NCBI RefSeq assembly: GCF_002217755.1 | Contig: NZ_BCFL01000020.1 | Location: 62,001-126,000 of the forward strand | DNA length: 64,000 nt | Reading direction: 5' to 3' | From: Streptomyces hyaluromycini | Lineage (GTDB): Bacteria; Actinomycetota; Actinomycetes; Streptomycetales; Streptomycetaceae | Shown here: piece after piece, positions 1 to 8,013 of the stretch | Numbering within the stretch: the first letter of the stretch is position 1 | How the letters are laid out: the number at the start of each line of letters is the position of its first letter | The notes under the pieces: model-generated | The model's input: the letters and a program-made list of their open reading frames with translations, nothing else | The model's database searches: none | Told to the model about the DNA's origin: nothing | Program-made: the position numbers and the translations under genes

Positions 1-1995
1 GAGCAGATGGTCGAGGAGCCGGCCCAGGGCGGCGGTGCCCTCGGCCCCCGCCGTGCCGGACGGCTCGCCGGTGCGGTGTGCCACGGCGGGGGCCGTCAGC
101 TGGAGTGCGAAGGACCGGAGCAGGTCGTGATAGCGGTACCGGCCGGGCAGCGGCGCCTCCAGCATGGCCGCGTCGACGACCGATTCCAGCAGGTCCTCGG
201 CCTCGTACTCGTCGAGTTCGAGCACCACCGCGGCGGCTTCGAGGCCGATGCCGGGCCGTGCGAGCGGCGCGAGCAGCCTGAAGGCCCGGGCCTGCTCGTC
301 CGTGAGCTGGCGGTAGCCGAGTTCGAAGGCCGCGGCCACGCCCAGGTCTCCGGCGCGCAGTTCTCCGATGCGCAGCCGTTCGTCGGCGAGGCGGGCGGTC
401 ATGGTCTCGATCCGCCACCGGGGGCGGGCGGCGAGCCGTGACGCGACGATCCGCACGGCGAGCGGCAGGTGTCCGCACAGTGCCACCAGCTCGGCGGCGG
501 CTCCGGGTTCCTCCGCGACCCGCCCCGCGCCGGCGATCGAGCGGAGCAGGGAGAGGGCCTCGTCGGTGTCGAAGACGTCGAGATCGGTCTGGAGGATGGT
601 GGGCAGGCCGCTCAGCCGGCCCCGGCTGGTGATGATCACCCCGCAGTCGGCCGAGCCGGGCAGCAGCGGTCTCACCTGGGCGGGGTCGCGGGCGTTGTCC
701 AGCATGAGCAGGATACGGCGGCCGTCGAGCGTCGTACGGAAGAGGCGGGCGCGGTCCTCGGTGGCGGCGGGCAGGCTGTGTCCGGGGGTCCCGAGCGCGG
801 TGAGGAAGCTGCCCAGGACGGTTGCGGGGTCGGCCGGTTCCAGGCCGTTGCCGTGCAGATCGGCGTAGAGCTGTCCGCCGGGGAAATCGGGTTTGGCCCG
901 GTGCGCGCCACGGAGGGCGAGGGTGCTCTTGCCGATGCCGCCCATGCCGCTGATGGAGACGACGGGCAGGGCCACCCGGGCGGGGTCGGTGAGGGCGCTG
1001 CACAGCGCCTCGACCTCGACCGTCCGTCCGGTGAAGTCGGCCGCGTCGGCGGGTAACTGGGCCGGCCGCAGGGGTGGGGCGGGCGCGGGCGCCTCGGCCG
1101 GTTCGGCGGGTTCGGCCGGTTCTGGGGGTGCTGGGGGTGCTGGGGGTGCTGGGGGTTCGTTCGCCTCGGCCGTGGCCTTCGTGGCCGCCGCCGACGGCCT
1201 GGCGGTGTCCGTGGCACGGTCCGCCGCGGGCCCCATCAGCCGCGGGTCGCCGGCGAGGACCCGGGCGTGCAGGCCGGTCAGCTCGGGGCCGGGGTCGATG
1301 CCCAGTTCCTCGGCGAGCACCCTGCGCGCCCTGCCGAACACCGCCAGCGCCTCGGCCTGGCGTCCGACGGCATAGAGCGCCCGCATCAGGAAGCCGTAGG
1401 GTCTCTCCTGCATCGGATGCTCATGGGTGAAGGCGATGAGGTCCGGGATGACCAGCCCGTGCTGTCCCTCCCGGAGGCGGTGCTCGAATCTCTGCTCCAG
1501 CAGGGTGAGCCGCAGCGCGCTGAGACGGGAGCGCTGCTGTTCTGCGAACGGCCCCGGCACACCGGTCAGGGGTTCGCCCTGCCAGAGCGCGAGCGCCTCG
1601 TTCAGCAGGCTGCCGCACTCCGCCTCCCGGCCGGCGTCCCGTGCCCGCAGGGCTTCGGCCGCGAGTTCCTCGGCGCGAACCGCGTCCACCGACGCGGGTG
1701 GGACGGTCAGTTGATAGCCGTCGCGCAGCGACACCAGGAGCTTGGGCGCGGCCCGGTCCTCCTCCATGACCTGTCGCAGTCTCCACGCGTAGGTGCGCAG
1801 GGTGGAGAGGGCGGAGTCCGGGGGTTCCTCGCCCCAGACCGCGCTGATCAGCTCATGGGCGGAGGCCGCCCGGCCGGACCTCAGCAGCAGGGCGGTCAGC
1901 AGCGCCTGCTGCTGTGGAGACCTGGTGGGGAGGGCCGCCCCGTTCCGCAGTACCTGCACGGCCCCGAGCACGACGAACCGAATGCCCTCGGCCAT
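1..1995 (-). CDS. AfsR/SARP-type regulator with NB-ARC ATPase domain (3' end outside window)
   Basis: This reading frame runs off the left edge, so only the first 665 codons are visible. The N-terminus is an OmpR-like winged helix (about residues 1-90), followed by a bacterial transcriptional activation domain (about 95-245) with the usual helical-repeat pattern. A Pro/Ala/Glu-rich linker follows near residues 280-330. Then comes an NB-ARC nucleotide-binding domain with Walker A GMGGIGKST at about 350-358 and the motif YHDLLRSFA near 615, typical of the winged-helix end of such STAND ATPases. The architecture is that of AfsR, a global activator of secondary metabolism, but the C-terminal TPR region cannot be checked. 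The linker is encoded by a tandem 9-bp repeat around 1124-1160. The ATG start is preceded by GGGGAGGGGA. It is not one of the short SARPs found further along the window. Confidence 0.9.
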   Translation of the reverse strand, partial: MAEGIRFVVLGAVQVLRNGAALPTRSPQQQALLTALLLRSGRAASAHELISAVWGEEPPDSALSTLRTYAWRLRQVMEEDRAAPKLLVSLRDGYQLTVPPASVDAVRAEELAAEALRARDAGREAECGSLLNEALALWQGEPLTGVPGPFAEQQRSRLSALRLTLLEQRFEHRLREGQHGLVIPDLIAFTHEHPMQERPYGFLMRALYAVGRQAEALAVFGRARRVLAEELGIDPGPELTGLHARVLAGDPRLMGPAADRATDTARPSAAATKATAEANEPPAPPAPPAPPEPAEPAEPAEAPAPAPPLRPAQLPADAADFTGRTVEVEALCSALTDPARVALPVVSISGMGGIGKSTLALRGAHRAKPDFPGGQLYADLHGNGLEPADPATVLGSFLTALGTPGHSLPAATEDRARLFRTTLDGRRILLMLDNARDPAQVRPLLPGSADCGVIITSRGRLSGLPTILQTDLDVFDTDEALSLLRSIAGAGRVAEEPGAAAELVALCGHLPLAVRIVASRLAARPRWRIETMTARLADERLRIGELRAGDLGVAAAFELGYRQLTDEQARAFRLLAPLARPGIGLEAAAVVLELDEYEAEDLLESVVDAAMLEAPLPGRYRYHDLLRSFALQLTAPAVAHRTGEPSGTAGAEGTAALGRLLDHLL

Positions 1996-2526
1996 TCCCC
2001 TCCCCTGACCCCCAGCCTCCCCGCCGGGTGCATCCCGATGCTCTGCCAGCCCCAACCCACCTGCAAGCCGTCTCACCGATTATCGAGATCTTTTGACCGA
2101 AAATGGCAGTCGATTCCGGACAACCGGCGGCGCCGACCACGCACCTTCGGGCAGCCGGGTTCCCCGGACCGGGCTGCGACCTGGTTCTTCGTCAGCGCCG
2201 CTGCACGGAGCGGCGATTGCCGTACCGTCGAACGGCGATGTCCTCCCGGGTCCCCACGATCAGGTTGAGCGCACGGACCTCATCGTCGACCGCCTGGCCG
2301 GCCGGCCGAGCGAAATGCACACGAGACCGTGGCATGACTGGGTGGCCTGAGTACTTGCCGTGCTCGAACCGGCCGCATGCTGTGCCCCTCGGCCGGGCGG
2401 TAGAGTCCGCACGTGCGTTGATCTTCCGGACGGCGGCCAAGCGCCGCCGCAGACAGTGCGGACGGCCGCGACGAATTCGGGGCCGCCCAGTTGGCATCCC
2501 GTCGTCACAACACCGGAGATCACGCA
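1996..2526. other. Intergenic region, no convincing gene
   Basis: This 531-bp stretch separates the divergently oriented AfsR-like gene and the nucleotidyltransferase gene. It contains a relatively AT-rich patch near 2077-2110 that could hold the promoter of the AfsR-like gene. Short open frames on both strands have no recognisable motifs. I see nothing I would call as a gene. Confidence 0.4.
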
Positions 2527-3264
2527 ATGACTGCTCAGCAGCCCATCACCTACGACGCGTTCGTCGCACTCGCCGCCGCTGATCCAGCTGTCGTCGGCCT
2601 TGTGCTCAAAGGGTCCCGGGCCCACGAGGGCATGACCACCGGGCACTCCGACCACGACCTGTACGTCGTCCTGGCCGATGCCCCGATGACGGCCCTCACC
2701 CGGTTCACGGGCCACCGCACGCCAGAACTCGACCTCGTCATCCTCTCCCTCGACGAGTTCCGCGCCGCCGGGATGCCAGGCTTCGAGCGGTACGCCCTCG
2801 CCCGCGCCCGGATCGTGCTCGACCGGCTCGACGGAGGCATCGCCCAGATCCTCGCCGCCAAGGCCAGGCTCGACGCCGATGAAGCCTTCCAAGCGGCGGA
2901 CGAATGGCTCGATGCCTACGCCAACTCCCTCTACCGCTCGGTCAAGAACGACCGCAACGGCCATGCACTCGCGACCCGACTCGACGCCGCCGACAGCATC
3001 CGTTTTCTGCTGGAGTTCGTCTTCGCACTCGACCGTCGCCCCCGCCCCTACAACAAGTACCTCGAATGGGAGCTTGCCCGATTCCCGCTGCCCGGCTGGG
3101 ACACCGGCATGCTGCTCGACGCTGCGGACCGCATCTCAGCCACGGGCGACGTGTCCACACAGCGTCGTCTCTTCGCCCATGTCGAGGCGGCGGCTCGGCG
3201 GGCCGGGCACGGCGCGGTGCTGGACGCATGGGGTGAGGACTTGGACCTGATGCGACCGCGCTAG
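2527..3264 (+). CDS. Nucleotidyltransferase-like protein
   Basis: The 245-residue product contains, at about residues 25-47, the pattern LKGSRAHEG followed by HSDHDLYVVL. This is the GS-x(n)-SDxDL signature of the nucleotidyltransferase superfamily (aminoglycoside adenylyltransferase, MNT and related folds), where the two Asp residues bind the metal. The rest is helical and resembles the C-terminal four-helix part of DUF4037/aminoglycoside nucleotidyltransferase-like proteins. The start ATG at 2527 has GGAG about nine bases upstream, better than the longer in-frame GTG/TTG options. It stands alone, transcribed away from the AfsR-like gene. The substrate is unknown. It could be a resistance-type enzyme, but nothing here shows drug specificity. 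Confidence 0.7.
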   Translation: MTAQQPITYDAFVALAAADPAVVGLVLKGSRAHEGMTTGHSDHDLYVVLADAPMTALTRFTGHRTPELDLVILSLDEFRAAGMPGFERYALARARIVLDRLDGGIAQILAAKARLDADEAFQAADEWLDAYANSLYRSVKNDRNGHALATRLDAADSIRFLLEFVFALDRRPRPYNKYLEWELARFPLPGWDTGMLLDAADRISATGDVSTQRRLFAHVEAAARRAGHGAVLDAWGEDLDLMRPR

Positions 3265-3492
3265 AAGCGAACCGAGCGAGCTCCCGCGACACCGCGCCCG
3301 GCCCGATCACCCTGGCACCGGCACGTACCGAAGCTCGTCCAGACCAACCACACCGTCGGCTTCGAGACGGTTTTCGAGCGGATCGGCTCGCTGTACGTGC
3401 GCACGGCGAGGGAGGCGCAGGCACCGCGCATGTCACGTGTCGCATCTCGCACAGGCTCATTCCTCCCGCTCCGATTCCAGCGCCACGCCCTG
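3265..3492 (+). other. Intergenic stretch with a possible gene fragment
   Basis: From about 3310 to 3430 the plus strand encodes, without a start codon, a stretch including PKLVQTNHTVGFETVF and ERIGSLYVRT. It has strong third-position GC and looks like real protein sequence rather than a shadow frame. It runs straight into the heptanucleotide tandem repeat. I do not recognise the family. It may be a remnant of a disrupted gene. Confidence 0.3.
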
Positions 3493-3583
3493 CGGCATGC
3501 GGCATGCGGCATGCGGCATGCCGCATACGGCATACGGCATACGGCATACGGCATACGGCATACGGCATACGGCATACGGCATA
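3493..3583. repeat. Tandem heptanucleotide repeat, 13 units
   Basis: Thirteen consecutive 7-bp units occupy exactly 91 bp: four CGGCATG, one CCGCATA and eight CGGCATA. The CGGCATG block contains repeated GCATGC palindromes. Because 7 is not a multiple of 3, three units encode a 7-residue repeat in every open frame. It lies 28 bp downstream of the stop codon of the minus-strand Mrr-type nuclease gene. Its purity suggests recent slippage expansion. Confidence 0.95.
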
Positions 3584-3610
3584 CGGAGACAGTGTCTTCC
3601 GTGGATCCAC

Positions 3611-4294
3611 TCAGGGCAGGGAGGACGGCCTGCGGGGCGCGGGCAGCGCGGGCAGCAGTTCCCACAGGGGGCGGCCCTGTGACGCCCAGGCTCCGAGCAG
3701 TTGGCGGTCGACCAGGTGGAGGCGCTGCTGGCGGGCGAAGTCGCGGCCGGGCTGGGTGATCCTGCCGTTGGTCAGCATCACCACCACGTCGGCCTTGTGG
3801 ACCGGGCGGCCCGTGCCGTTGAGGACCTGCAGTTCCGGGGTGCCCACGGCGGCGCCGCGTTCGCCGCCGCGGCGGTGCTTGCACTGGATCACCCACCGGC
3901 GCCCCAGCGGGTCGGTCGCCTTCACGTCGGCGCCCAGGTCTCCCTGCCCGCCGACCTGGACCGCGTCCGTGCAGCCGTCCCGGCGCATCAGGTCCCGCAC
4001 GGCGAATTCGAACTGCCGGTGCGACAGTGCGTCCAGCTGGGCCAGACCGTAGCGCAGGGCGCGCGCCCGGGCCTGTTCCCAGCGTATGCGCTCCGCCCGC
4101 CGACGCCACCAGACGATGCCGGCCGGGACGGCGACGACAGCCGCCGCGAGCAGCAGCCACCAGTGCACGAGCAGCCAGTGGACCACCGCCACCACGAGAG
4201 CGATCACCCCTGCCGCGATCACGGCCACAAGGACGAACTGGATGTCGTTCTGCTGCCTGCGACGCGACCGGCGGGCGGGCCGACGCCGAGTCAT
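3611..4294 (-). CDS. Membrane-anchored Mrr-type restriction endonuclease-like protein
   Basis: The 227-residue protein begins with an Arg-rich cytoplasmic tail, followed by two hydrophobic segments (about residues 18-38 and 41-62) and another basic stretch. The rest is a Mrr-like PD-(D/E)xK nuclease domain. LDALSHRQFEFAVRDLM is the characteristic helix before the core. GGQGDLGADVKA and WVIQCKHR supply the catalytic Asp and the QxK motif, and GTPELQVLNG plus ADVVVMLTNG are the downstream conserved strands. Mrr-family proteins of this layout cleave, or are thought to cleave, modified or foreign DNA at the membrane. The start overlaps the stop of the upstream small gene as ATGA, so the two are translationally coupled. 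The catalytic residues look intact. Confidence 0.85.
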   Translation of the reverse strand: MTRRRPARRSRRRQQNDIQFVLVAVIAAGVIALVVAVVHWLLVHWWLLLAAAVVAVPAGIVWWRRRAERIRWEQARARALRYGLAQLDALSHRQFEFAVRDLMRRDGCTDAVQVGGQGDLGADVKATDPLGRRWVIQCKHRRGGERGAAVGTPELQVLNGTGRPVHKADVVVMLTNGRITQPGRDFARQQRLHLVDRQLLGAWASQGRPLWELLPALPAPRRPSSLP

Positions 4295-4509
4295 CGGCCG
4301 CTTCCCAGGCGCGAGAAGTCGATCGGGTACGACACAGTGCGGGGCCGGGCACGGGATGTATCACCGGCGTCCGCCCTGTTGCCATACCAGAGCACGGCCG
4401 ACCCGACGAAAGCGAAGACGGTCAGTTCCCGGCGCGCACCCGGCACCCACCGGGTATGTCCGCGAACCGCCGTCCCATCAGAGCGCACGTACGGCCGCAC
4501 GAATGGCAT
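4291..4509 (-). CDS. Small membrane protein coupled to the Mrr-type nuclease
   Basis: This 72-residue open frame starts at an ATG with GGGGGAC three bases upstream and ends in a 4-bp ATGA overlap with the nuclease gene. Those two facts are the main evidence that it is real. The N-terminus contains PYVRSDGTAVRGH, a motif seen at the start of various small actinobacterial membrane proteins. It is followed by a basic segment and one weak hydrophobic helix (LTVFAFVGSAVLWYG, about residues 32-46). The C-terminal part is polar. I infer a role as a membrane partner of the nuclease. The family is otherwise unknown. Confidence 0.6.
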   Translation of the reverse strand: MPFVRPYVRSDGTAVRGHTRWVPGARRELTVFAFVGSAVLWYGNRADAGDTSRARPRTVSYPIDFSRLGSGR

Positions 4510-4694
4510 GTGGTCCCCCAGATGGTCGTCACGTCCCGTAACGCACTCCATACTGACGGCCGCCACTGACAACGGCACACCCGAACGCCGTCAACTTCAC
4601 CTGTTCCAGGGCCAGTTCGCGCCATCCCCTACGCATTCGCGGACGTCGAACGGCACCCCGAAAGGCGGCTGTCACCAGAGGTGCTGGATGCCGC

Positions 4695-5276
4695 GTGCCA
4701 CCCAGCCGGTGGGCCTTCCAGCCGCGACCGGCGCACGATGCTTCTGGACACGCAGTGCCCAGTGGCGCTCACGCGTGCGTGCGCAAGCTCAAGGCAGTGC
4801 TCACCGATCCGATGACGGACCTCGTGTGGGTGCAGGTCACCTTCATCTCGCCGTCCATGGGGAGGGCTTCCGGGTGCACCCAGGAGAGCACGGCCACGGC
4901 GAAGGTCAGACTGCCCGAGCCGCTGGGCGACCGGGACGTGATCGTCGACCACTACATTCGCTTCTCCGCCGATGGTGCCAAGCGGCCCGCGCTGCGGTTG
5001 TGCGGAAAGCTGGGCTGCACACCGCCGGCCATCGGCTGCACCGCCGCCGCCTACGATCAGGCGCTGGAAGATGCAGTACGGCGAATCACTGGAGACCCGT
5101 GCTTCGACCTGCTCGCAGACCACCCGCAGCACATCTCCGACACGCACGTCGGTCGGCTCAGTCGGTTCGGCAACAACTCGCTCCGGCCCCTTGCCCGCCA
5201 CTGCTGGCCCTTCCTCCAAGCGTCGGCCGATCGTCCCGGAGCCACCCGAGCCCGGGCCGAGAACACCGCCGGGTGA
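4695..5276 (+). CDS. Possible hypothetical protein or gene remnant
   Basis: This frame (up to 193 codons from a GTG) shows fair third-position GC bias in its middle, where it encodes segments such as KVRLPEPLGDRDVIVD, LRLCGKLGCTP and YDQALEDAVRR. These resemble secreted or regulatory hypothetical proteins of streptomycetes, but I cannot assign a family. Both ends look poor: the N-terminus has no good ribosome binding site and the last 50 codons are low quality. It may be a decayed gene. The flanking 4510-4694 shows nothing. Confidence 0.3.
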   Translation: MPPSRWAFQPRPAHDASGHAVPSGAHACVRKLKAVLTDPMTDLVWVQVTFISPSMGRASGCTQESTATAKVRLPEPLGDRDVIVDHYIRFSADGAKRPALRLCGKLGCTPPAIGCTAAAYDQALEDAVRRITGDPCFDLLADHPQHISDTHVGRLSRFGNNSLRPLARHCWPFLQASADRPGATRARAENTAG

Positions 5277-5298
5277 CCTTTCCGCTCGTTCCGAATGC

Positions 5299-5314
5299 CC
5301 CGTCTCGAGACGGG
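5299..5314. terminator. Perfect 16-bp palindrome next to a stop codon
   Basis: CCCGTCTC is followed directly by GAGACGGG, ending one base before the stop codon of the minus-strand hypothetical gene at 5315. With no loop it is either a short terminator with a strained hairpin or a protein-binding palindrome. Confidence 0.5.
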
Positions 5315-5791
5315 CTAGCGCGATGACCGGGGAACACGCTTCTGCCCTCCGACGGGGCGGACATCGACCAGGTCGAAGCCATCCTCGTGGCGTACGAGAT
5401 GCTGGACCTGGCCCAGGCCGGAGTCGCGGACGAACCCGACCCACCCCTGCGTCGTCGCGTGCCGAAGAAGCCACCCGACGACGTCCATCGTCACCCCGAA
5501 GTCGTCCTCGTGGACGCTCGTCCGGACGGTGAGTGCCCACGGTTCGCCGCCGTCCGGGTTCGGTCTGTCCACGGCACGGACCAGCAGGGACATATCGGCT
5601 CCGTCGAACGAGTGGCTCGCCGTGCCACCGCCGAAGGTCTGCCAGGGACCACCCCATGACTCCCAGTCGGTCGACTTCAACTCTGCCGGCATGTCCCCCT
5701 GCCCCAGGAGCCACCTCGGTTCCGAAAGCACCGGCTCGGGCAGGTCCGGCGGCAGGTCGACCGCCAGGAACAGGTCGTGGTGGTCACTCAC
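5315..5791 (-). CDS. Conserved-looking hypothetical protein
   Basis: I place the start at the GTG at 5791 (protein SDHHDLFLAVDLPP...), because AGGG lies about nine bases upstream; an ATG 33 bases earlier is possible. The 158-residue soluble protein is acidic and Trp-rich (DWESWGGPWQTFGGG) with a central segment SLLVRAVDRPNPDGG and a long helix MDVVGWLLRHATTQGWVG. It has no signal peptide or membrane segment. The composition recalls small immunity or SUKH-like proteins, but I see no diagnostic motif. Function is unknown. Confidence 0.6.
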   Translation of the reverse strand: MSDHHDLFLAVDLPPDLPEPVLSEPRWLLGQGDMPAELKSTDWESWGGPWQTFGGGTASHSFDGADMSLLVRAVDRPNPDGGEPWALTVRTSVHEDDFGVTMDVVGWLLRHATTQGWVGFVRDSGLGQVQHLVRHEDGFDLVDVRPVGGQKRVPRSSR

Positions 5792-5911
5792 ACCAGAGAC
5801 CCTAGCCCCAGCCACTGACAGCACTCTGCGGTCCTGGCGGACGGCGACGGATCCCGGGCTGTCCGAACTTGGGTTTTCGGGCCAGCTTCTGAGCTTGTGT
5901 CCGGCCTCCGG

Positions 5912-6349
5912 TCACGCGGAAGGGGAGAGCTGCTCGCGCACCCACTCGGGATCGGGGTTGGTGTGTGGCCGGCCCGCCACGACGACGGTCGGCACGATCT
6001 CGTTGCCGTCGTTGGCCGCCCTCACCACTGCGGCTCCTGCCGGGTCGCGCCAGATGTCGACCCAGTGCAACTGGCGGGCGCCGCGGCCCAGCCGGACGCG
6101 CAGTCGCATGCAGTACGTGCAGCCCGGCCGCCAGAAGACGACCGGCCGGCCGTCGACCGCGCTGCGGCGTTGTGCCTCCTGCGCACCGATCGACCTCGGG
6201 AAGATCAGGGGCGAGTTCACGCCGGCGAATGCCAGGAACAGCAGCATGAGTGCCGCGGCCGTGCCGGGGCTCCCCTTGAGGATCAGTCCGGTCGCGACAG
6301 CTGAGCCGCAGAGCACGAAAAGCATCGGCAGGATCCAGGCGCGCATCAT
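5912..6349 (-). CDS. Membrane-anchored glutaredoxin-like protein
   Basis: The protein has 145 residues. Two hydrophobic segments (about residues 4-23 and 30-50) precede a thioredoxin-fold domain with FWRPGCTYCMRLR, a CxxC redox motif of the glutaredoxin/mycoredoxin type (about residues 72-84). The motif IVPTVVVAGRPHTNPDPEWV carries the cis-Pro and the C-terminal helix. Actinobacterial proteins of this form reduce mixed disulfides, probably with mycothiol. Whether the domain faces the cytoplasm is inferred from the two-helix anchor. The start is uncertain: two ATGs stand in tandem at 6349 and 6346, and no ribosome binding site is visible. Confidence 0.8.
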   Translation of the reverse strand: MMRAWILPMLFVLCGSAVATGLILKGSPGTAAALMLLFLAFAGVNSPLIFPRSIGAQEAQRRSAVDGRPVVFWRPGCTYCMRLRVRLGRGARQLHWVDIWRDPAGAAVVRAANDGNEIVPTVVVAGRPHTNPDPEWVREQLSPSA

Positions 6350-6404
6350 GGTGACGAAGGCTATCGCTGAGTCGAAATGGTCCTCGAACTCGGTCGCTCA
6401 CCCG

Positions 6405-6660
6405 GATGTGAAGGTGAGTTCGCTGCCCGGTCATGTTCCGCGGGAGGCGTTCGCGAAAGCGCCACGCTTCCGGGACGACCTGGATGACCGGTTCGAGTGT
6501 CTGGCCGCTCGCGGAGATGAACTGTTCGGCCTCGCCGGTGCGTTGCCGTGTGCGGACGGGCCGGTGAGGGCGCCGGTCGACCTGACGTCGGTGCTCGGGC
6601 ACCACCGCGGGCACGGCGCCATGTACGACGCCCTGAACAACGGGAACGTGGACGTGCCCC
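6405..6660 (+). pseudogene. Transposase N-terminal fragment
   Basis: On the plus strand this interval encodes RFRDDLDDRFECLAARGDEL, then DGPVRAPVDLT and GHHRGHGAMYDALNNG. This matches the N-terminal region of actinobacterial IS701/IS4-type transposases, which have a conserved segment of the form DGPVxxLxxLSLxxEHRRGHGALYxxL. The frame then runs into the MFS gene on the other strand, and the DDE catalytic domain is missing. I see no terminal inverted repeats. It is a decayed insertion-sequence remnant about 85 codons long. Confidence 0.7.
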
Positions 6661-6688
6661 GGTCACGGAAGAAATCCGATCCCAGCGG

Positions 6689-7966
6689 TCACGGGCCCGT
6701 TCCGGCCGATCCGTCTCTCGCATGCGCCCGGTGCTTCCCCCAGGTGCGTACCGCGGTGGCGATGACGGCGAGGGTGATGGTCGCGGTCCCCGAAGCGGTC
6801 AGTACCTGCCGGGGTCCCAGGGCGGCGCTGAGAGGGCCGCCGAGGGCCGTGCCCACCGGGGAGGCGGTGAGCAGGGCGGCGCCTCGGGCGGCCAGGACGG
6901 TCGTCAGCCGGGCCGCCGGCGTGCGGTTCTGGAAGAGGGTGAAGGACAGCGCGGTGAACGGGCCGTAGATCAGGCCGCCCAGGGCGAAGCAGACAAGGGT
7001 GATGCCGGTGGACACGTCCAGCCCGAAGGGCACGAGCATCAGGCCCCAGCCTGCGACGATGCCCAGGGTGACCGGCCAGAGCGGAAGCTTGCGCAACACA
7101 CCGGCCGCCAGGCCACCGACGACAGCCCCCGCCCCGAACAGGGTCCAGTACAGCCCGAGAAGGCTTGCGTCTTTGTGGAGGTCGTCGGTGACATGCAGCG
7201 GGAGCGCCACCTCCACCGGTCCGTAGAGGAAGTTGAAGAACCAGGTCAGTGCGAGAATGCCGAGAAGCTCGGGTTCTCCGCGCAGCAGGTGCAGACCGGC
7301 GCCCGCCCGTCCGTTGTCGACCGGCGCGGCCGTCGCTGCGGCCTGGGCATCGCCGCCCAGCCGGCCGACCTGGACGGCGAGGACGGCGAACGACACGGCA
7401 TCGAGCCCGATGATCCAGGCCGGACTGATCCCTGCCGCCAGGAGTCCGGCGAGTGCGGGACCCACGATGACGGACGCCGAGGCGCTCGAACTGACCAGCG
7501 CGTTCGCGGCCAGCCGCTGGTCTCGGGGCAGCATCTGGGAGAGCAGTGAGTACTTTCCCGCGGTTCCCCAGGCATGCAGCACCGACGATCCGGCGAGCAG
7601 GACGACATAAAGGACTGGATGCAGCACTCCTGCGGCCCAGGCCAAGGGCACACACCCGAGCAGCAGTGCGCGAAGCCGGCTGTCTGCGGCCAGTAGCCGC
7701 CGGGGAGGCACACGACGCAGCCGACGGCCGAGAGCCAGAGCACCAGCCGCACCGGGAAGGGCGTAGGCGGCGACCGCCGCACCGACGACCAGCCCCGACT
7801 GGCCGGGAGGCGCGATCAGAACCCCCAGCCACGCCACGGCGACCAGGCTCATCCCATCGCCGAGGTCGGAGGCCGCCAGGGCCGGCAAGAGCCGTCGGAA
7901 CTCGGAATGTGCGAACAGCGGCCGATACGTCGGCGGCAGCAGACGAGTTGTCGATGGAATGGGCAC
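6689..7966 (-). CDS. MFS exporter under MerR-type control
   Basis: The protein has about 425 residues and twelve hydrophobic segments. The N-terminus (FRRLLPALAASDLGDGMSLV) is typical of the MFS families that include macrolide and drug exporters of the MefA/EntS type. I choose the GTG at 7966 because it lies seven bases beyond the -10 of a 19-bp-spacer promoter, fitting a leaderless transcript. A TTG at 7987 would lie inside the operator. The gene is divergent from a SoxR-like MerR regulator that probably activates it. The substrate is unknown; small toxic or redox-active compounds are likely. Confidence 0.85.
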   Translation of the reverse strand: MPIPSTTRLLPPTYRPLFAHSEFRRLLPALAASDLGDGMSLVAVAWLGVLIAPPGQSGLVVGAAVAAYALPGAAGALALGRRLRRVPPRRLLAADSRLRALLLGCVPLAWAAGVLHPVLYVVLLAGSSVLHAWGTAGKYSLLSQMLPRDQRLAANALVSSSASASVIVGPALAGLLAAGISPAWIIGLDAVSFAVLAVQVGRLGGDAQAAATAAPVDNGRAGAGLHLLRGEPELLGILALTWFFNFLYGPVEVALPLHVTDDLHKDASLLGLYWTLFGAGAVVGGLAAGVLRKLPLWPVTLGIVAGWGLMLVPFGLDVSTGITLVCFALGGLIYGPFTALSFTLFQNRTPAARLTTVLAARGAALLTASPVGTALGGPLSAALGPRQVLTASGTATITLAVIATAVRTWGKHRAHARDGSAGTGP

Positions 7967-7972
7967 CCGGTC

Positions 7973-8003
7973 AGACTTGTGGTTCAAGCGCGCTTGAAGT
8001 CAA
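7973..8003 (-). promoter_or_regulatory. MerR-type promoter/operator of the MFS gene
   Basis: Read on the minus strand, TTGACT (8003-7998) and AAGTCT (7978-7973) are separated by 19 bp, the overlong spacer typical of promoters untwisted by MerR-family activators. A perfect palindrome TTCAAGCGCGCTTGAA lies at 7983-7998 within the spacer. This is where the regulator dimer should bind. Confidence 0.8.
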
Positions 8004-8013
8004 GGGGGGACCA

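Noticed and set aside
2192..2527. A short minus-strand frame containing ALNLIVGTREDIAV, reminiscent of a kinase segment
   Set aside because: The resemblance is a dozen residues only, with no start signal or further motif.
3493..3583. A CRISPR array
   Set aside because: The units are 7 bp with no spacers. It is a simple tandem repeat, and no cas genes are in the window.
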